A stretch of 64,000 nucleotides of DNA from a bacterium (GCA_024711295.1 JANJTB010000006.1:62001-126000); one strand, 5' to 3'; shown: positions 8,749-18,372, counted from the stretch's first letter. Numbers and translations are program-made. Notes: generated from the sequence alone by a model not told the origin.

Positions 8749-9134
8749 TATATGGAATAGGAACTGATATCATCGAAACCTCGAGGATACAAAGTGCTGT
8801 CGAGAAATATGGTGATAGATTTCTTTCACGCATTTATACTCCATTGGAAATTGAATATTGCAATAGTTTTAATGATACCAGATTCGTACATTTTGCTGCT
8901 AGATTTGCTGCAAAGGAGTCTTTTAGCAAAGCTATCGGAACAGGAATTACTCAGGGTTTTAAGTTTAAAGAAATAAGTATTCAAAATTTAGAAAGTGGAA
9001 AACCTGAAGTTATTCTTGATGGTGAACTTAAAAATAAGTATGGGCACCTGAAAATACATATTTCTTTATCTCATTCAGATACTAATTCTGTTGCATTTTT
9101 AATTTTAGAGAATGTTGATGATAAGATTAGCTAA
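8745..9134 (+). CDS. acpS: Holo-[acyl-carrier-protein] synthase
   Basis: This enzyme transfers 4'-phosphopantetheine from CoA to the serine of ACP, activating it for fatty-acid synthesis. At 129 residues the length is normal for AcpS. Motifs seen are GIGTDIIE at the N terminus (the Asp is a magnesium ligand), RFAAKESFSKAIGTG in the middle (the Glu is the second ligand) and HISLSHSD near the end. It overlaps the sirtuin gene by 4 bases and the GNAT gene by 17 bases, so it sits in a tightly coupled run. Its substrate ACP is encoded far away in this window, at 62.9-63.1 kb. Confidence 0.95.
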   Translation: MIYGIGTDIIETSRIQSAVEKYGDRFLSRIYTPLEIEYCNSFNDTRFVHFAARFAAKESFSKAIGTGITQGFKFKEISIQNLESGKPEVILDGELKNKYGHLKIHISLSHSDTNSVAFLILENVDDKIS

Positions 9135-9606
9135 AACTCGTGACCTGATACAAATTAACAGGATTTACAATCAGGCAGTAGAAACCAGAACTTCTACTGC
9201 TGACCTTGAACCCGTTTCTATCAAGGACAGAATTGCCTGGTTTGATGAGCATGATGAAAATAAATACCCGGTTTTTGTATTTGAGCAGGACGAAAAAACA
9301 GTCGGTTGGATTTCAGTAAGTCCCTATCGTAAAGGTAGGAGAGCACTCGACCATGTTGTTGAAGTAAGCTATTACATTGAAAGAGAATTTTTGCGTCAAG
9401 GTATCGGAACAAAGTTAATGGAGTATGTGTTAGAGCATGCATCTGAATATCAGTTTAGTGTTGTTCTTTGTATACTGTTGGAATTGAATATTGGAAGTAT
9501 TAAGTTATTGGAGAAATTTAACTTTGAAAAGTGGGGTGAATTTCCAGACATTGTTAATTTAGATGGTAAAATTTGCAGTCATTTGATATATGGGAAAAAA
9601 ATATGA
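9118..9606 (+). CDS. GNAT-family N-acetyltransferase (PAT/YncA-like)
   Basis: This protein of about 162 residues has the fold pattern of the phosphinothricin/YncA branch of GNAT acetyltransferases. The N terminus is IRLAKTRDL..INRIYNQAV, the central strand is VVEVSYYIERE, and the acetyl-CoA pyrophosphate loop reads RQGIGTKLMEY. Members of this branch acetylate small amines or amino-acid-like compounds such as methionine sulfoximine; the substrate here is unknown. I chose the ATG at 9118; an ATG at 9112 would add two residues. The gene begins inside the end of acpS and overlaps the next start by 4 bases. Confidence 0.85.
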   Translation: MIRLAKTRDLIQINRIYNQAVETRTSTADLEPVSIKDRIAWFDEHDENKYPVFVFEQDEKTVGWISVSPYRKGRRALDHVVEVSYYIEREFLRQGIGTKLMEYVLEHASEYQFSVVLCILLELNIGSIKLLEKFNFEKWGEFPDIVNLDGKICSHLIYGKKI

Positions 9607-10349
9607 ATGCTCATTATTTGATTAGTATGCTCACACTATTCATTTTAAGTCAGATTAATATTTTTTCGCAAGATGTTTATGACATCATAAAGTCAGCTGA
9701 AAACAAATTCAAAGGCGAAACATCGCAGGGTAAGTTCACAATGATTATAAATACGCCGGACTATCAGAGAACTCTGAAGATGGAGAGTTATAACAAAGGC
9801 AAAGATAAGGCTCTGATAGTTATAACTTCGCCCCCTAAAGAAGCAGGTAATAAAACATTGAAAATTGGAAAAGAACTATGGACATACCTTAAATCTACAG
9901 AGACTACAATGAAACTTCCTGCTTCGATGATGTTACAATCATGGAATGGGTCGGATCTAACTAATGATGATTTAGTAAGAGAGTCATCATTGTATGATGA
10001 TTATGAACTCAAAATGCTGTTTGAAGAGAAAATTGGTAATGAAATATGTTGGAAAATTGAATTAGTACCCAAGCCTAATGCTCCTGTTGTATGGGATAGA
10101 ATTTACTATTGGGTAAGAAAGATTGATTATAATCCTTCTCTTGTTCAGTATTATAACGAAAGAGGAGAATTAGTAAGGACAATGAAATTTTCTGATATTA
10201 AAAACATTGATGGTCGTATTATACCCTCGAAGTGGACGATTATCAATGAGAAAAAAAAGGGTAATACAACTGAGTTTATTTATGAGGATGTAAAACTTGA
10301 TAAACCAATTCCTGATAGAGTATTTTCATTTAGAGAGTTAGAAAAGTAA
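9603..10349 (+). CDS. LolA-like periplasmic outer-membrane lipoprotein-sorting protein
   Basis: The product is about 248 residues with a signal peptide ending near FSQ (about residue 20). The rest is the LolA-like half-barrel found next to exporters (outer membrane lipoprotein-sorting family), with the recognisable stretches SPPKEAGNKTLKIGKELW, MLQSWNGSDLTNDDL and RIYYWVRK. Such proteins are thought to receive lipoproteins or lipids from an inner-membrane exporter. That fits the two permeases and the ATPase encoded directly after it. The start at 9603 makes an ATGA overlap with the GNAT gene; a start further upstream at 9573 would put a non-signal sequence ahead of the signal peptide. Confidence 0.8.
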   Translation: MNAHYLISMLTLFILSQINIFSQDVYDIIKSAENKFKGETSQGKFTMIINTPDYQRTLKMESYNKGKDKALIVITSPPKEAGNKTLKIGKELWTYLKSTETTMKLPASMMLQSWNGSDLTNDDLVRESSLYDDYELKMLFEEKIGNEICWKIELVPKPNAPVVWDRIYYWVRKIDYNPSLVQYYNERGELVRTMKFSDIKNIDGRIIPSKWTIINEKKKGNTTEFIYEDVKLDKPIPDRVFSFRELEK

Positions 10350-10353
10350 GTAA

Positions 10354-11592
10354 ATGAATTTATTATTTAAAATTGCCTGGAGAAATATTTGGAGGAATTG
10401 GCGTAGGTCTGTACTTACAATGTTGGCTGTTGTCTTTGCTGTTTTTTTTATAAATGTTATGAAAGGTATCCAAACAGGAACTTTCGAAGCAAATATAAGA
10501 TATACATTGAATTTATTCTCGGGCCACATCCAAATTCAAAAAGAAGGTTTTCAAGATAATCCTACACTTAATAAAGCATTTTCTTTAGATTTAGAGATGC
10601 TCGGGAAGCTTCAAAATGATGAATATATTAGAGGATTTTGCCCAAGAATTACATCATTTGGATTAATCGGAAAAAATGAAAAATCTTTGGGGACTGCTAT
10701 TATTGGCATAGACCCAACTGCAGAGTTATTAAATTCTGAGTTTCCGAATAGAATAAAGGATGGTATTTTTGTTTCATCAGTAGACGAAAATATTATAAAT
10801 GTCGGTGAACGAATGCTCAAAAATCTAAATGCAAAGCTTGGAGATACTGTTGTAATTTTATCCCAAGCTTTTGATGGAACTATGGGTAATAAGAAGTTTG
10901 TCATTGGTGGTGTTTTTCGGTTTGGAAACAATGAATTTGACGGTATGACTATTTTTATGAACATTAAAGCTGCTGATGAATTATTGGCAATGAATAATAA
11001 AATTAATTCTTTGGCTGTTTTTATTGATAACCTCGATAATCTTGACATTGCTTCAACTAATTTGAAAAGTCTTGCTAAATCAAAAGTAGATAAAGGTATT
11101 GTAGTACTACCTTGGTTCGAAGTACTACGCGATTTGAAGCAAACTGTTGATATGAAAGTGATTGGTGAAATATTCTATGTGTTAATCCTGTTGATGATAG
11201 TCGGCTTTGGAATATTAAACACGGTTCTTATGTCTATTACAGAGAGATTCAGAGAGTTTGGGGTAATGCTTGCTTTGGGAACCCGGCATTATATCATAGT
11301 TTTATCAGTATTTATCGAAACAATCATTATATCATTATTAGGTATTTCTATAGGAACATTATTTGCTTACTTACTGAATTCATATTTTGCAAAGAATCCT
11401 TTCATGCTTAAAGGTGATTTTACTAAGTTATACGAAGAATTGGGATATTTGCCTGAAATATATTCATCAGTCAGCACGGAGATTTTTACTTCAACTGCTA
11501 TTCTGATATTCAGTGTTTCAATTTTGGTATATATCTACCCAGCGTTCCGACTTTATAAACTAACTGCTTTAAAGGGGATTAGATATACATGA
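10354..11592 (+). CDS. ABC exporter permease, FtsX/MacB-type (first)
   Basis: This is a 412-residue LolC/LolE/MacB-type permease. It has a short basic N terminus (KIAWRNIWRNWRRS), a first membrane helix (about 18-38), a large periplasmic domain (about 40-275), and three further helices (about 275-300, 320-350 and 380-400) forming the FtsX domain. SITERFREFGVMLALG is the conserved cytoplasmic coupling loop. It probably pairs with the paralogous permease encoded next, which overlaps by 4 bases, and with the ATPase that follows. The likely substrate is a lipoprotein or lipid, judged from the preceding LolA-like gene. Confidence 0.88.
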   Translation: MNLLFKIAWRNIWRNWRRSVLTMLAVVFAVFFINVMKGIQTGTFEANIRYTLNLFSGHIQIQKEGFQDNPTLNKAFSLDLEMLGKLQNDEYIRGFCPRITSFGLIGKNEKSLGTAIIGIDPTAELLNSEFPNRIKDGIFVSSVDENIINVGERMLKNLNAKLGDTVVILSQAFDGTMGNKKFVIGGVFRFGNNEFDGMTIFMNIKAADELLAMNNKINSLAVFIDNLDNLDIASTNLKSLAKSKVDKGIVVLPWFEVLRDLKQTVDMKVIGEIFYVLILLMIVGFGILNTVLMSITERFREFGVMLALGTRHYIIVLSVFIETIIISLLGISIGTLFAYLLNSYFAKNPFMLKGDFTKLYEELGYLPEIYSSVSTEIFTSTAILIFSVSILVYIYPAFRLYKLTALKGIRYT

Positions 11593-12803
11593 TATTCAGG
11601 ATTGCTGTACGTAATTTATTCCGCAATAAAAGAAGGACACTAATTGTTTTGACATCAGTTATTGCAGGTACAATTGCTATAATACTTAATGATAGTGTTG
11701 GCAATGGTATGGTTAAGCAAATGCTTGAGAACCAGATAAATCTTCATACTGCTTACATTCAAATACACAATAAGGGCTTTTCTGATGAAAAATCAGTTGA
11801 CAGGTATATAAAAAATCAGGAATACATTGATAGTTTATTGAGTTCAAACAGTGATATTAAGTTCTATTCCAAAAGAATTATCACTTTTGGACTACTCAAT
11901 AGCGCAAATTCATCTTCCGGTGTGAACATTATTGGAATAGAGCCTGAGAAAGAGCAATTTGTAACATTCATTAAAAGGTCACTTTTAGAAGGTAATTATC
12001 CACAGACAGGTAAACGTGACATTCTAATCGGAAAAAAAATGTCAGAAAAATTGGAAGTTGAAGTAGGGGATAAAGTTGTTGCTGTTTCGAATACTCTTGA
12101 TGGAACAGTTAAAAGTGAGTTATTCAGAGTCTGTGGTATTTATCAAGCCGGCAGTTCTGAATTTGAGAACACAAATGTCTATATACCGATTGATTTCGCT
12201 GATTCATTTATTGAAATGAATAGGGGTGTTCATGAATATGCTATTATAACAGAAAGTCTGGACGATGTTGATAAAACTCAAAGTTCACTCATTAATCAGT
12301 TAGGTAGTGATTATGAACTGCTGAATTATAGGGAACTTTTACCTCTGTTAGTTTCTTATGTAGATGTTTACCGTAAAACAGTAATTGTATTTTATACAAT
12401 AATTGGTTTGGCAGTATTCTTTGGCATAGTTAATACCATGCTGATGTCAGTTATGGAAAGAATTCAGGAATTTGGTGTATTAATGTCAATTGGTATGAAG
12501 ACAAAAGAAATATTCAAAATGGTAATTCTTGAATCATTTGTAATTGGTATTGTTGGTACAATAATTGGATTTGTAATAGGCAATATTATATATTCTTATT
12601 TTCATTACAACGGTATAGATTTGAGGGCTTTTTCGGAAAGTCTTCACAGCTTGGGTATTAATGCAATAATTTACCCTTCGCTTAACCTGCAGCTTGTTAT
12701 TAACTCACTTTTAGTAATGCCTGTCACTTCGGTACTTGGTGCCATTTATCCGGCGCTAAAAGCAACCAAATTGATGCCTACTGATGCAATGCGTTATGTT
12801 TAA
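11589..12803 (+). CDS. ABC exporter permease, FtsX/MacB-type (second)
   Basis: This 404-residue paralogue of the preceding permease has the same plan: basic N terminus (RIAVRNLFRNKRRT), one helix, a large periplasmic domain and three C-terminal helices with the coupling loop SVMERIQEFGVLMSIG. Having two distinct permeases plus one ATPase resembles LolC-LolE-LolD more than the homodimeric MacB. The start overlaps the previous stop by 4 bases, indicating translational coupling. It ends 19 bases before the ATPase start. Confidence 0.88.
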   Translation: MIFRIAVRNLFRNKRRTLIVLTSVIAGTIAIILNDSVGNGMVKQMLENQINLHTAYIQIHNKGFSDEKSVDRYIKNQEYIDSLLSSNSDIKFYSKRIITFGLLNSANSSSGVNIIGIEPEKEQFVTFIKRSLLEGNYPQTGKRDILIGKKMSEKLEVEVGDKVVAVSNTLDGTVKSELFRVCGIYQAGSSEFENTNVYIPIDFADSFIEMNRGVHEYAIITESLDDVDKTQSSLINQLGSDYELLNYRELLPLLVSYVDVYRKTVIVFYTIIGLAVFFGIVNTMLMSVMERIQEFGVLMSIGMKTKEIFKMVILESFVIGIVGTIIGFVIGNIIYSYFHYNGIDLRAFSESLHSLGINAIIYPSLNLQLVINSLLVMPVTSVLGAIYPALKATKLMPTDAMRYV

Positions 12804-12822
12804 TAAAAATGTTAAGTAAAAA

Positions 12823-13497
12823 ATGGAAATCATAAAAGTTGAAAGCGTAACTAAAATTTATAATACCGGTGCTATTGCCGTAAAAGCTCTAGACAGTGTA
12901 TCATTAGGTATTAACAAAGGTGAGTTTTTGGTGATTGCCGGTGAGTCCGGTTCAGGAAAAACTACTTTATTAAATATAATCGGAACTCTGGATAATCCTA
13001 ATTCTGGCAAAATATACCTCGAAAATAATGATATCAGCAGATATTCTAAAGATGAATTGTCTGATTTAAGATTAAACAAGTTAGGATTCATTTTCCAGGC
13101 TTACAACTTAATACCAGTACTTACTGCAATTGAGAATATTGAGTTTTCGATGATGCTGTTGGGAATACCTGAATCAGTCAGGAGAAAAAAAGCTCTTGAG
13201 ATAATGAACGATTTAGGTATTGATGAACTTGCCAATAAAAAGCCAAATCAAATGTCAGGCGGTCAGCAGCAAAGAGTAGCTGTTGCAAGAGCAATTGTAA
13301 ATGACCCTTTGATTGTATTAGCAGATGAACCAACGGCTAACTTAGATTCAAAAACAGGTGAAAATCTTTTGGATTTGATGGAAAAAATGAACAAAGAGAA
13401 AAATATAACTTTTGTCTTCTCATCCCATGACAATAAAGTTATTAACAGAGCCTCCAGATTAATAATGCTTAAAGATGGACAGATAATTAATAATTAA
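12823..13497 (+). CDS. ABC exporter ATP-binding protein (LolD/MacB-N type)
   Basis: This 224-residue ATPase is of the LolD/FtsE/MacB class. The Walker A motif is GESGSGKTT (40-48), the Q loop FQAYNLIP (91-98), the signature MSGGQQQRVA (144-153), Walker B LIVLADEP (163-170) and the H-loop His202. The length and the absence of extra domains fit a stand-alone subunit energising the two permeases encoded just upstream. The stop codon overlaps the start of a hairpin at 13496-13525, so the run starting at the sirtuin gene probably ends here. Confidence 0.92.
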   Translation: MEIIKVESVTKIYNTGAIAVKALDSVSLGINKGEFLVIAGESGSGKTTLLNIIGTLDNPNSGKIYLENNDISRYSKDELSDLRLNKLGFIFQAYNLIPVLTAIENIEFSMMLLGIPESVRRKKALEIMNDLGIDELANKKPNQMSGGQQQRVAVARAIVNDPLIVLADEPTANLDSKTGENLLDLMEKMNKEKNITFVFSSHDNKVINRASRLIMLKDGQIINN

Positions 13498-13526
13498 GCC
13501 CTGCTAAAATTAATTAACAGGGCTTT
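13496..13526. terminator. Putative terminator hairpin between convergent genes
   Basis: A perfect 8-bp stem AAGCCCTG/CAGGGCTT (13496-13503 and 13518-13525) with a 14-base loop begins within the stop codon of the ABC ATPase gene. There is no long T run on the plus strand; on the minus strand the hairpin is followed by AT-rich sequence. It lies 23 bases from the end of the convergent malic enzyme gene and could serve both. Confidence 0.5.
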
Positions 13527-13548
13527 GCAAAATATCGGAAATTATTTT

Positions 13549-15804
13549 CTATTTGGTAGTTTCCATCGCTGTAATTGCAATCATATCAATAATCTGATTT
13601 ACTTCATCATCACGTTGCAAGATATTCACAGGTTTATTCAATCCAAGTAGTATTGGACCCAATAAATCTGCACCACCTATTCTATGTAATAATTTATATG
13701 CAATATTACCCGAGCTCAAGTTAGGGAATATCAGCACATTAGCACCACCTTTGAGTGTGCTAAATGGGAATGTCCTATCTATAATACTTCCCACCACAGC
13801 AGTATCAGCCTGCATCTCACCATCAACCATCAATTCTGGTTGTCTTTGACGGATAATTTTGAGAGCATTCTGGATTTTTGTCGGAATTTCGCCCTTTACT
13901 GAACCAAAATTACTATATGAAAGTAATGCAACTCTTGGTTTTATATCGAAATATTTAGCGAACTCCGAAACCTGAAGAGTTATATCGGCTATTTCCTCAC
14001 TTGTTGGGTCAATATTTACAGTGGTATCGGACAAAAAGTATATTTGAGATTTATTCTTGACTATATATACTCCAGAAGCTACGCTATACTTACTATTTCG
14101 ACCTATTATCTCAAGAGATGGGCGTAATGCATCAGGATAATGTGTTGTTAATCCTGTCACAAGGCCATCAACATCACCTAATCTGAGCATAATATTAGCA
14201 AAGTAATTTCTTCTATTGCTAATTCTTTGCTTTGCCTCAAGTTTTGTGATACCTTTACGCTGCGAGATCTTGTAGTATTCGTCAATATACAAATCAAAAT
14301 TTGAATCTTCGGTTGGGTTAATTATATTCAGACCTGAAATATCATAATTGTGCTGATTTGCAACAGATTCAATTAAATATTTATCCCCTAATAAAATAGG
14401 TTCAGCAATTCCCATTTCTTTCGATAAAATTGCGGCCCTGATAATTTTAGGATTATCACCCTCAGGTAATACAATCTTTTTGACTCCACCTTTTTTGGAC
14501 TTCTGATAAACAGTATGCATAAATTCGTGAGCTCTGCCCATTCTAACATCTAATTGCATTTTGTACTTTTCGAAATCATCAATAGGATTTCTTGCAACTC
14601 CTGTTTCCATAGCTGCTTTTGCTACTGCTGGAGCAACGCGTGTCAACACGCGTGGGTCGAATGGTTTTGGAATAATGTAGTCCTGACCGAAAGAAAGTGA
14701 CTCAACGTTATAGGCTCTCATAACACTTTCAGGTACTTCTTCTCTGGCTAATTCCGCTAAAGCGTACGCTGCCGCAATTTTCATAGGTTCATTGATGGCG
14801 GTAGCATGAACATCAAGAGCTCCTCTGAAAATAAAAGGAAACCCTAAAACATTATTTACCTGGTTTGGGTAATCTGATCTTCCGGTAGCCATTATTACGT
14901 CATTTCTTGTGGTTTTAGCTACATCATAAGTGATTTCAGGGTCCGGGTTGGCTAATGCAAAAACTATCGGATTATCTGCCATAGATAGAAGCATTTCGGG
15001 GCTCACGCAATCTGCCTGAGATAAACCAACAAAAACATCAGAACCCCTGATTGCATCCTCTAATGTTCTTCTATCAGTTTCAACAGCAAATTCTTCTTTA
15101 TATTTGTTCATACCGGCAGTTCTGCCTTTGTAAATAACACCTTTGGTATCACACATCATAACATTTTCCGGCTTCACTCCAAGGCTGATATGGAATTTGG
15201 CGCATGCAATACCAGACGCTCCTGCACCATTATAAACTACTTTAATATCTTCAATTTTTTTTCCGTTTATCATCAATGCATTCAATAATGCGGCTCCACT
15301 AATAATTGCAGTACCGTGTTGGTCATCATGAAAAACAGGAATATTCAGTTTTTTCTTCAGTGCTTCTTCAATTTCGAAGCATTCCGGGCCTTTAATATCT
15401 TCTAAATTTATACCACCAAATGTCGGTGAGATTAATTCAACGGTTCTGATTATTTCATCGTTATCTTTAGAGTTCACCTCAATATCAAACACATCAATAT
15501 CAGCAAAGATTTTGAATAACAAACCCTTTCCTTCCATAACAGGTTTACCGGCTTCAGCACCAAGGTCCCCAAGCCCCAAAATTGCAGTACCATTACTTAC
15601 AACTGCTACAAGGTTGCCTTTGGCAGTGTATTTAAATACATCTTCAGGATTTTTGTAAATCTCTCTACAAGGCTCTGCAACACCAGGTGAATAAGCTAAA
15701 GATAAGTCTCTTTGTGTTGATGTTGGTTTCGTAGGGATTACTTCAATCTTCCCTTTTCGCCCCATGCTATGATAATCAAGGGCATCTTCACGACTGATTT
15801 TCAT
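13549..15804 (-). CDS. maeB: Malic enzyme with C-terminal phosphotransacetylase-like domain
   Basis: This 751-residue protein is of the MaeB type, decarboxylating malate to pyruvate with NAD(P) reduction. The malic N domain covers about 15-150 ([39 protein letters not shown]) and the NAD(P)-binding domain about 160-400. The region from about 420 to 750 is a PTA_PTB domain ([30 protein letters not shown]), which in characterised relatives is regulatory, binding acetyl-CoA, rather than catalytic. The ATG at 15804 is preceded by a GAGG ribosome site; a TTG at 15816 would lie upstream of that site. The gene stands alone, convergent with the ABC operon and divergent from the respiratory module. 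Confidence 0.95.
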   Translation of the reverse strand: MKISREDALDYHSMGRKGKIEVIPTKPTSTQRDLSLAYSPGVAEPCREIYKNPEDVFKYTAKGNLVAVVSNGTAILGLGDLGAEAGKPVMEGKGLLFKIFADIDVFDIEVNSKDNDEIIRTVELISPTFGGINLEDIKGPECFEIEEALKKKLNIPVFHDDQHGTAIISGAALLNALMINGKKIEDIKVVYNGAGASGIACAKFHISLGVKPENVMMCDTKGVIYKGRTAGMNKYKEEFAVETDRRTLEDAIRGSDVFVGLSQADCVSPEMLLSMADNPIVFALANPDPEITYDVAKTTRNDVIMATGRSDYPNQVNNVLGFPFIFRGALDVHATAINEPMKIAAAYALAELAREEVPESVMRAYNVESLSFGQDYIIPKPFDPRVLTRVAPAVAKAAMETGVARNPIDDFEKYKMQLDVRMGRAHEFMHTVYQKSKKGGVKKIVLPEGDNPKIIRAAILSKEMGIAEPILLGDKYLIESVANQHNYDISGLNIINPTEDSNFDLYIDEYYKISQRKGITKLEAKQRISNRRNYFANIMLRLGDVDGLVTGLTTHYPDALRPSLEIIGRNSKYSVASGVYIVKNKSQIYFLSDTTVNIDPTSEEIADITLQVSEFAKYFDIKPRVALLSYSNFGSVKGEIPTKIQNALKIIRQRQPELMVDGEMQADTAVVGSIIDRTFPFSTLKGGANVLIFPNLSSGNIAYKLLHRIGGADLLGPILLGLNKPVNILQRDDEVNQIIDMIAITAMETTK

Positions 15805-16179
15805 TTCTAACCTCAATATTTTTATTATAAAACAGCATTTTAAAATTTTTCTAACTTAATAAAAAAAAACTTTATAAAATGCTTTTTTTTAGATATTTTT
15901 TTTCTAAAAATACAAGCTATTCAAACAATTAATTAGTAACTATTATAATTTATTAAAAGTAAGAAAAAATTGAGATGTAGTTTATAAAATCATTTTTTTA
16001 ATCAAATATTTATATAAACCGTTTAAAGTAAAATTTAGTAATACCAAATAATAATGTTACAAGCTTATATTAACATATATAATTACATAAAATATAAAAA
16101 TTAGCCATATAAAAAACAAATTAATAACATAAAAAAGAAATAAAAAAACATATTTATAGTGTTACATATCAAAATATGT

Positions 16180-16209
16180 TTTGTATTTCACAATAAAATA
16201 CTTAAATTG
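16180..16209 (+). promoter_or_regulatory. Candidate Bacteroidota-type promoter for the respiratory module
   Basis: TTTG at 16180-16183 is followed after 19 bases by TAAATTG at 16203-16209. This approximates the Bacteroidota consensus of TTTG at -33 and TAnnTTTG at -7, although the -7 element is imperfect. It lies about 35 bases upstream of the ATG at 16244. The call is inference from spacing and similarity only. Confidence 0.3.
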
Positions 16210-16210
16210 C

Positions 16211-16228
16211 ATTGTGATTAATAACAAT
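16211..16228. promoter_or_regulatory. Near-palindrome, possible operator (Crp/Fnr-like position)
   Basis: ATTGTGATTAATAACAAT is symmetric at 16 of 18 positions and sits 15 bases before the ATG of the ferredoxin gene. The half site TTGTGA resembles Crp/Fnr-family boxes. It would overlap the transcription start of the candidate promoter and could be a repressor site. No regulator gene is nearby. Confidence 0.3.
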
Positions 16229-16243
16229 TTTTCAGGAATTATT

Positions 16244-17161
16244 ATGAAAAATATAAATCGCAGAAACTTTTTGAAATTTTCATCCGCATTGACATTTGCA
16301 TCTGCGGGTTTAACGAGCAACGCAAAAGCTGCTCCGAATAATATTCTATCTCCTGATAGAATGGGAGTATTAGTTGATACTACGCATTGTGTAGGTTGCA
16401 GAAATTGCGAGTGGGCTTGTAAAACATCACATGGGCATGATGCTGGTGATATCGAAAAATATCACAATAGAGAAGTTTTCAAAGAATTTAGGCGACCTAA
16501 AGACCATTCGTTTACTGTGGTGAATGAATTCGAAAATCCAAAAAATGAACTTATACCTATTAATGTTAAATACCAATGCATGCATTGCGACAAACCTGCA
16601 TGCGTATCTGCATGTATAGTTGGTGCATTTCAAAAAAATGAAATGGGGCAGGTAACATGGGATGGAGGAAAGTGTATTGGTTGTAGGTATTGTATGGTAG
16701 CTTGTCCTTTTCAGATTCCGACATTTGAATATGAAAAAGCAATTGAACCAAATATTAATAAGTGTGATTTTTGCTTTGAAAGAACAAGTAAAGGTGGAAT
16801 TCCTGCTTGTGTCGAAATATGCCCTGTAGAAGCATTAATGTTTGGTCCAAGGACAGAGTTGATAAGGGTAGCAAGACAAAGAATCAAAAGAAATCCGGAA
16901 AGATATAAAAATCATATTTACGGTGAAAAAGAGGTAGGAGGTACAAGCTGGATGTACCTTTCATCAGTTGATGCAAGTCAATTAAAATTACCAAAACATA
17001 AAGACAAAACAGCTCCCGGTGTATCAGAGTCTATCCAACATGGTATATTTGCATATTTCGTGCCCCCATTAGCATTGTATGCTTGGCTTGGCGGCATCAT
17101 GTGGATATCAAAGCGTAGGAAGGAAATTATTCAAGAAGTCGTAGAAGAGGAGGCAAAATAA
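16244..17161 (+). CDS. Tat-exported four-cluster [4Fe-4S] ferredoxin with C-terminal membrane anchor (HybA/HmcB/DsrO-like)
   Basis: The 305-residue protein begins with a twin-arginine signal (RRNFLKF, 6-12, then a hydrophobic stretch ending at AKAA). It contains sixteen cysteines arranged for four [4Fe-4S] clusters: Cys49/52/55/59, 112/115/120/124, 144/147/150/154 and 174/177/189/193. A single membrane helix (about 268-288) and a basic/acidic tail follow. This layout matches periplasmic electron-transfer subunits such as HybA, HmcB and DsrO, which partner NrfD-type proteins. The ATG at 16244, preceded by CAGGAA, directly begins the Tat signal. The stop and the next start overlap by one base (TAATG). 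Confidence 0.9.
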   Translation: MKNINRRNFLKFSSALTFASAGLTSNAKAAPNNILSPDRMGVLVDTTHCVGCRNCEWACKTSHGHDAGDIEKYHNREVFKEFRRPKDHSFTVVNEFENPKNELIPINVKYQCMHCDKPACVSACIVGAFQKNEMGQVTWDGGKCIGCRYCMVACPFQIPTFEYEKAIEPNINKCDFCFERTSKGGIPACVEICPVEALMFGPRTELIRVARQRIKRNPERYKNHIYGEKEVGGTSWMYLSSVDASQLKLPKHKDKTAPGVSESIQHGIFAYFVPPLALYAWLGGIMWISKRRKEIIQEVVEEEAK

Positions 17162-18372
17162 TGTCACATGCAGCCGCAGAACCAGTCAAAACTGTTAAGT
17201 TTTTTACACCCGGCGTATTTATTGTACTTCTTGTAGCACTGAACGGTTTAGTCTTCATCGCCGGAAGATTTATTTTCGGTATTGGTGCTGTAACTAATCT
17301 TGATAACCAATATCCCTGGGGTATATGGATAGGTATCGACGTAGCAGCAGGAGTGGCCCTGGCAGCAGGAGGTTTTATCTCTGCAGCCATTGGTCATATC
17401 ATGCATCGTGAGAGATACCATGCAATTGTTCGTCCTGCTTTACTTACTGCAATGCTTGGATATACTTTTGTTGCATTCGGTGTGTTTATTGATATTGGTA
17501 GATGGTACTATATCTGGCACCCATTAGTAATGTGGAACCCTAACTCAGCTTTGTTCGAAGTGGGTATATGCGTTATGATATATCTTACTGTATTATATAT
17601 TGAATTTCTACCGATTGTTACTGAAAGATTTATGGGAAGAGTGAACCTTCCAGGTATTCTAAAGGTATTTAATAATTTACTCAACAGATTACTTACATTC
17701 CTCGACAATGCATTAGGAAAAACAATGTTTGTGTTTATTATAGCCGGTGTGGTACTTTCATCATTACATCAATCATCACTTGGTACTTTGATGGTGATTG
17801 CAGGCGATAAAATGCACCCCTTGTGGCAAACTCCAATCTTGCCTCTACTGTTTCTAATTTCAGCAGCTGGTGTTGGTATTCCAATGATAATATTTGAGTC
17901 ATTGATTGCTTCAAAATCTTTTAAACTTGAGCCTGAAATGAAGGTTTTGACACCTCTGGCATCTTATGTTGCTCCAATTCTAGGTGTATATTTATCTTTC
18001 AAATTAGGTGATATGTTTATCAGAGAATCCTTTGTTTATTTAGGTGAATTTACCGCTCAATCTATAGCTTTTTATATTGAGATAGTAATTGGTGTAATAG
18101 TACCGCTATTCTTGTTCCTAAATAAGAAAGTGCTTAAGACTCCATTATTACTTTTCATGGCGAGTGCTATGGTTGTATTCGGTGTGCTTATAAACAGAAT
18201 AAACAATTTTGTAATAGCGTATCATCCACCTTATGCTGATTACCCATATTTCCCATCTTATGGTGAAATATCAGTTACACTGGGTTGTGCAGCATTATTG
18301 GTATTGCTTTATAGAGCTTGTGTGATGATTTTTCCTGTCATTACACCCGAAGCAAAAGCAAATCATTCTTAA
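17161..18372 (+). CDS. NrfD/HybB/PsrC-family integral membrane subunit
   Basis: This 403-residue, very hydrophobic protein has about nine or ten predicted membrane helices. It has the NrfD/HybB pattern, including FGIGAVTNLDNQYPWGIWIG near the N terminus, a region around GRWYYIWHP, and a repeated helix pair near PLLFLISAAGVGIP. Family members exchange electrons between the quinone pool and a periplasmic iron-sulfur partner and do not bind haem. The one-base overlap with the ferredoxin gene and the 25-base spacing to the cytochrome gene indicate one operon. No molybdopterin or other catalytic subunit is encoded alongside it. Confidence 0.9.
   Translation: MSHAAAEPVKTVKFFTPGVFIVLLVALNGLVFIAGRFIFGIGAVTNLDNQYPWGIWIGIDVAAGVALAAGGFISAAIGHIMHRERYHAIVRPALLTAMLGYTFVAFGVFIDIGRWYYIWHPLVMWNPNSALFEVGICVMIYLTVLYIEFLPIVTERFMGRVNLPGILKVFNNLLNRLLTFLDNALGKTMFVFIIAGVVLSSLHQSSLGTLMVIAGDKMHPLWQTPILPLLFLISAAGVGIPMIIFESLIASKSFKLEPEMKVLTPLASYVAPILGVYLSFKLGDMFIRESFVYLGEFTAQSIAFYIEIVIGVIVPLFLFLNKKVLKTPLLLFMASAMVVFGVLINRINNFVIAYHPPYADYPYFPSYGEISVTLGCAALLVLLYRACVMIFPVITPEAKANHS

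Larger units (their letters stand above)
15805..16243. other. AT-rich intergenic region between maeB and the respiratory module
   Basis: This divergent spacer of about 440 bases must hold the promoters of maeB (minus) and of the ferredoxin-NrfD-cytochrome genes (plus). It is extremely AT-rich with many A and T runs and no credible gene. Near its right end are a candidate promoter (16180-16209) and an 18-base near-palindrome (16211-16228). A weaker inverted repeat, ACATAT/ATATGT, lies at 16164-16179. I see nothing specific in the rest. Confidence 0.6.

Noticed and set aside
9573-9602. Upstream start of the LolA-like gene
   Set aside because: The ten added residues precede a clean signal peptide and fall inside the GNAT gene.
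10611-11048. Antisense open frame of 145 codons within the first permease
   Set aside because: It is a frame shadow of a strongly supported membrane protein gene.
16164-16179. ACATAT/ATATGT inverted repeat as an operator
   Set aside because: Six-base arms in such AT-rich DNA are expected by chance; the palindrome at 16211-16228 is the better candidate.
16181-16243. N-terminal extension of the ferredoxin gene
   Set aside because: The extra 21 residues precede a perfect Tat signal and lie in the AT-rich promoter region; the start at 16244 is right.
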